DNA from: Ephemerocybe angulata
Taxonomy: Eukaryota; Basidiomycota; Agaricomycetes; Agaricales; Psathyrellaceae
NCBI GenBank assembly: GCA_013368325.1
Contig: JAACJK010000136.1
Location: forward strand, 1 to 35,735
Direction: 5' to 3'
Length of the DNA: 35,735 nt
Part shown: positions 32,569 through 35,735 of the stretch, piece by piece
Position numbering within the stretch: position 1 is the first letter of the stretch
Layout of the letters: every line of letters starts with the position of its first letter
Notes under the pieces: model-generated
What the model was told of the DNA's origin: nothing
Seen by the model: only the letters and a program-made list of their open reading frames with translations
Database searches by the model: none
Translations under genes and position numbers: made by a program

Positions 32569-32944
32569 GGTTACCGGTACGGTAAAGAAGAGGGGTGGTC
32601 GAGGATGGCTGCAGCAGTAACGATAAGGTCAGGAGCAAGAAGGAACCTGGGAGGGCAGAATTACTGACACGTAGAGTAGAATTAGAGAAAGAAGGATTGA
32701 CGGCGTTGATGACGGTGCGTGCGATTCAACGTCCTCCCGTCGTGGCACGCTCGCTTTACGTAAGCAAATCAACCACCTTTGTGCACCTCGGCCGGACATA
32801 TAACGGAGGATTCCTGGACTACAATCGTCGTCTACTACAAGCTCTTGCGCTGTACTGTACAACTGGAACGCTCTGGCGAAAATATCCTCTCTTATTCTAC
32901 CCTTTGTCTGAGCTCTTTGGCCTTTTCCAAGTCCGACTCAACAG
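32569..32944. other. Intergenic upstream of PMT4
   Basis: About 375 bases sit between the PMT4 start codon and the DUF4246 relic and presumably hold the PMT4 promoter. A plus-strand frame at 32595-32948 is open but has no recognisable or conserved-looking content, so I do not call it a gene. Confidence 0.45.
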
Positions 32945-33264
32945 CTAGATCGTGATAGAGAAGATCTTGTCCTGCAGCTCAGCAGGCATCGTATGGCGCA
33001 ACGATGCATCCTGGCCCAGGCCCTTTGCATGTTCTTCCAAGAAGCCCTGCTGCCGCCACTCTAGCCTCTGAGGGGAACATCGGCAGTGCTGATAATTCGA
33101 ACGTTCGGATCCACGAGGAACAGCTAGGGAACTCAGAATCGCTCTCGATGCGGATGATTATGGCCAACAAGGGGGAGCTCCCACATAGGTATCGCAGCTG
33201 CTATAACGTCTTCAATAGTGGTGTAAAGCTCTCGATGGCGCTTAGGATGGAGGTTGTTTATGTA
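32945..33264 (-). pseudogene. Internally deleted relic of a DUF4246 gene
   Basis: Two separated parts of the fungal DUF4246 family are joined here. The 5' part (from 33264) reads YINNLHPKRHRELYTTIEDV then IAAAIPMWELPLV, the central family signature just after a CTGTAG acceptor. The 3' part (33123-32945) reads LFLVDPNVRIISTADVPP then QRLEWRQQGFLEEHAKGLGQ and LRHTMPAELQDKIFSITI, ending at TAG 32945-32947; this is the family's C-terminal end. The long middle of the domain, several hundred residues in normal members, is absent, as is the N-terminus. A frame change near 33068 (CCCC where CCCCC is expected) also occurs. The 5' limit cannot run past 33385, where RFA2 ends. DUF4246 function is unknown. 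Confidence 0.62.
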
Positions 33265-33384
33265 CTACAGTACGAGTCCTAAACATGTCCCATGGTCAGC
33301 TCGAGTAACATTCCACGGAAGCAAATGGCGACTTACTGAGGCTGCCCGAGACGTGTACTGCTTCGCTTTGGCTGTCCTTCAGCT

Positions 33385-34857
33385 TTATGTCACCAAGGCG
33401 AAATGGAACTCATCGATGGTTTGATATATGTAGCCTTCTTCCATGAGGAGGTCTAGAGCCTCTCTGGTGACTTGAAGTCAGGTCAAGTTTGCAAGATATA
33501 GTAAGGGGGCCTACTTGAAATCTAATGGCTCCATCGTCATCAGACCTTGCTCAAGCATGAGGAATTTCAACATTTCGTTGTGCACAGCAATACCACTATC
33601 GCTGGTAGCAGCACGCATGTTGTGCCGGAAATATCTGAGGATGTGGCTCCCTACTGACTTGGGATGTATGCGAAGGGCGTCTGGCAGGTTCTTTGCGCTT
33701 CTCTTGACAGGGGATTTCGGAGAACAATCAATGAGGATGCCGGCTCTCGAGATGGAATTGAAGCCCCAAGGATATTCGTAACAGGGAAGGGCGTAAATGG
33801 CTCCTTAGACTTCCCCTTACGGTCGCGATTTGAGTCGGACTGCGGTGCTCCCCCATGAAGGGGCTCCTGGAGTGTGGACTTTCGTGGTTTTGTTCTCTTT
33901 GGTGGAGTATATGTTGAACCTATTCCTTCAGCAGGCAGCACCTCGGCCTGGTTGGACATAGAACTGGTCTTGACCCGACCTATCTTTTGTGGAAGGGCCG
34001 AATCCTCTGCAAGGGGGCCTTGATGAGCCGAGTTCGACTGTGATCGTGTCTTAGCCCGAGCTTGCTTGGGCGGAGAGGGCAATTCTCCAGCAAGAGGTTT
34101 CGACACAGGCTTGACGGTCGGTTCGGCCGGTTCAGCCGCTGTTATATTATCCATGGACTCGGAGTTCTGCAAGAAAAAAAATCTCTGTAGTATCGTGCCC
34201 GGATTGTTGCCATTAAGAGTCCACTCAACTCTGATCTCAGAAAGTATCTGAAGCATATGAAGGGATATCTCATCCCCGACTTTAGTCGTCGTAAACTAAA
34301 TATCTGAATATTCGGCTGTGATGCATCAGGAGGCCGATGGACTTTGCCTTCGATGTGAGCGTAATCGAAGGGCCTGCCGATAACAGTGTAATAGCCATGT
34401 CGATTATCGGCGGTTAGACAGTCGAGGTAATGGTGTACGCACTCAAGAGAGTCAATACCAACTGTTATCTTCTCCGACAGTGGTTTGGCGCCAGGCCGAG
34501 GAATGGAAAGCCGCGCCTCCGTCCTACCATACCCATCGTCCAGGACGAACGTGATCTCGAATTCAGATTTCTCGACAGAAACGACGTTTGCCACCAACTC
34601 TACCTATCGAAAGAATGAAGAGGGTTAAGAGTTCCGTTTCATCTGCAGAGCTGAATAGTATCACTGACAAATTTACACTCCCGCCCACCTATCCGTAAGC
34701 GATGGTTAGGAAGACCCATTCCGGGGGCATTTAGTATCTGAGCAATCGTAACTCGGCGAATGTGTTGTCCAACGGCCTGGTCAAGAATCAGGTCACCTTG
34801 TAGATGAATCTGAGCTATCTCTTGACTGAGGCTTTCGACATCAGGAAACGAGGCCAT
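33385..34857 (-). CDS. RFA2: Replication protein A 32-kDa subunit (RPA2/RFA2)
   Basis: RPA32 is the middle subunit of the ssDNA-binding RPA heterotrimer used in replication, repair and recombination. From MASFPDVESLSQEIAQIHLQ (34857; an in-frame Met also lies at 34890) the OB-fold begins IRRVTIAQILNA, RLRIGGRECKF. After an intron (about 34613-34676) it continues VELVANVVSVEKSEFEITF, LDDGYGRTEARLSIP, HGYYTVIGRPFDYAHIEGKV and PNIQIFSLRR. A frame break near 34285 precedes TKVGDEISLHMLQIL. A long Pro/Ser/Lys-rich linker follows (about 33650-34160). The C-terminal winged helix reads GSHILRYFRHNMRAATSDSG, EMLKFLMLEQGLMTMEPLDF, VTREALDLLMEEGYIYQTID and EFHFALVT, then TAA at 33385-33387. The linker is longer than in yeast or human RPA32, and the usual N-terminal Ser/Gly phosphorylation region is missing or unresolved. 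This might be a divergent paralogue. Confidence 0.82.
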
Positions 34858-35735
34858 GGAAGGTGATGATAGTACAAGTTGAAACTCCAAGTTGGCGTGT
34901 TATCATCGTGTGATCGCATCACGGTCAACTTCAAGTTCAGAAGGAAGTCATTGGAATTGCGTGCTGAAGGGCATGGGCGCAGGATTCTGCCATGGAGACC
35001 GTCCAACCTGAAGCTTGAAGATCGGGAGAGCCACACATACCACACTATCTTGGTGGATCTGGTCAATCTGAATCAAGTGAGTCTGTTGACCCCGCTGCAT
35101 CCGCTTGGACGATTTCCCACGCTTAGGCCCATTAAGCGCTCGGTCCAGGTCGATACTGTCCACCTTCTCGAGTCATCCTCACTCACACAAAGTAGCTCAT
35201 CGGTACGAGAGAGAGATCAAATATAACAGCGGTGGTATCACAGTAATAGTAGAGATAAGCGGTGGTACTTCGATGTCGCAGTAGTAGTGCGATAAAAAAG
35301 AGAGAGAGAGAGACGAAGGAGCGACAACACCAGAGGAACCAAAATAAACAAAAGAGGGAAGGAGGGTGGGGGCGCCGGAGATGTATGTATGTGCATGTGG
35401 CGTCAGCTTGTATGTCGGTAGATGGTGTAGGGATAGCGTGCTAGGTAGTAAGGATAGCGATAGGGAAATGCGATTCAAGGAAAGAATGTGGCGATGATTG
35501 CGGGGAATAACACCCGGAGAGATAGAAGGGAATGTAGGGTTGTCGAGTCAAACCAACACCGACATGGAGGGCAAGCCAACGATGAGGGCATGACAGGCCC
35601 GAACGAGAAACTCCAAGACCAAAGAAAATACTAGTAGGAGGAAAGGAACGGCAGCGAGATGTTACAACCATGCAGAGGGCATATGGCAGGTACATAATAG
35701 AGATGGTGAATAGAATAGAAAGAGGGCAGACCGGC
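34858..35735. other. Unassigned end region with coding-like frames and a GA tract
   Basis: It contains the RFA2 promoter side. A minus-strand frame at 34948-35163 (DSIDLDRALNGPKRGKSSKR) and a plus-strand frame at about 34920-35080 (NFKFRRKSLELRAEGHGRR, then a GTGAGT) both look protein-like but overlap, so at most one is real. I recognise neither. From about 35230 to the end the DNA is purine-rich on the plus strand with no convincing gene; any open frames are low complexity. Confidence 0.35.
35299..35313. repeat. Short GA dinucleotide repeat
   Basis: An uninterrupted AG run follows six A residues. On the minus strand it is a CT tract, as often seen in fungal promoters or 5' UTRs. Confidence 0.8.

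Noticed and set aside
35441..35695. Minus-strand open frame at the window end
   Set aside because: Composition is biased by the purine-rich plus strand and there is no recognisable motif.
1..35735. tRNA, rRNA, CRISPR array or LTR pairs
   Set aside because: I saw no GTTCRANNC-type tRNA arm in a plausible cloverleaf, no spaced repeat array and no long direct repeats. CRISPR is not expected in a nuclear fungal genome.

Overview
The window is nuclear DNA of a filamentous fungus, almost certainly an agaricomycete basidiomycete. Genes are dense and carry many short introns (about 45-65 nt, GTRNGY donors, CTRAY-like branch points). The gene set is fungal: an APSES factor, a psi-producing oxygenase, a YVC1-type TRP channel, a Pmt4 mannosyltransferase and Mvp1. 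The mobile element is a tyrosine-recombinase retrotransposon of a kind common in basidiomycetes.

Layout: (1) 2-610 (+) is the 3' end of PRP4, a U4/U6 snRNP WD40 protein. (2) 816-3515 (+) is an MBF-type APSES/ankyrin cell-cycle transcription factor. (3) About 3545-4937 (-) is an unrecognised, probably broken gene containing a perfect 24-bp palindrome. (4) 4959-7850 (-) is an APC-superfamily amino-acid permease with a C-terminal soluble tail. (5) 7851-8096 is a short divergent promoter region. (6) 8097-11901 (+) is a YVC1/TRP-like cation channel. (7) About 12.0-17.8 kb holds a Ngaro/DIRS-like retrotransposon on the minus strand: Gag, then RT-RNase H with a spliceosomal intron, then tyrosine recombinase. 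It lies between two convergent host genes. (8) 17801-22579 (-) is a psi-producing fatty-acid oxygenase (peroxidase/dioxygenase plus P450-like domain). (9) 23331-24411 (-) is coatomer epsilon (SEC28). (10) 25374-26612 (+) is an intact single-exon gene with a Gag-like C-terminal zinc module shared with the nearby retrotransposon. (11) 26852-29488 (-) is sorting nexin MVP1. (12) 29806-32568 (-) is PMT4. (13) 32945-33264 (-) is an internally deleted DUF4246 relic. (14) 33385-34857 (-) is the replication protein A 32-kDa subunit (RFA2). The last 0.9 kb is unassigned.

The host genes are mostly housekeeping and do not form a cluster or pathway. Prp4 acts in splicing, the APSES factor and RFA2 in cell cycle and replication, and SEC28, MVP1 and PMT4 in secretion and sorting. 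The permease and YVC1 act in membrane transport, and the oxygenase in oxylipin signalling.

A technical pattern runs through the window. Many conserved host exons are broken by single missing bases, usually inside homopolymers, while the retroelement reading frames and the Gag-like gene are uninterrupted. I read most of these breaks as consensus errors rather than true pseudogenes. The points most worth a second look are the lone Gag-like gene, the intron inside the retroelement's RT domain, the replaced P450 cysteine in the oxygenase, and the DUF4246 relic.
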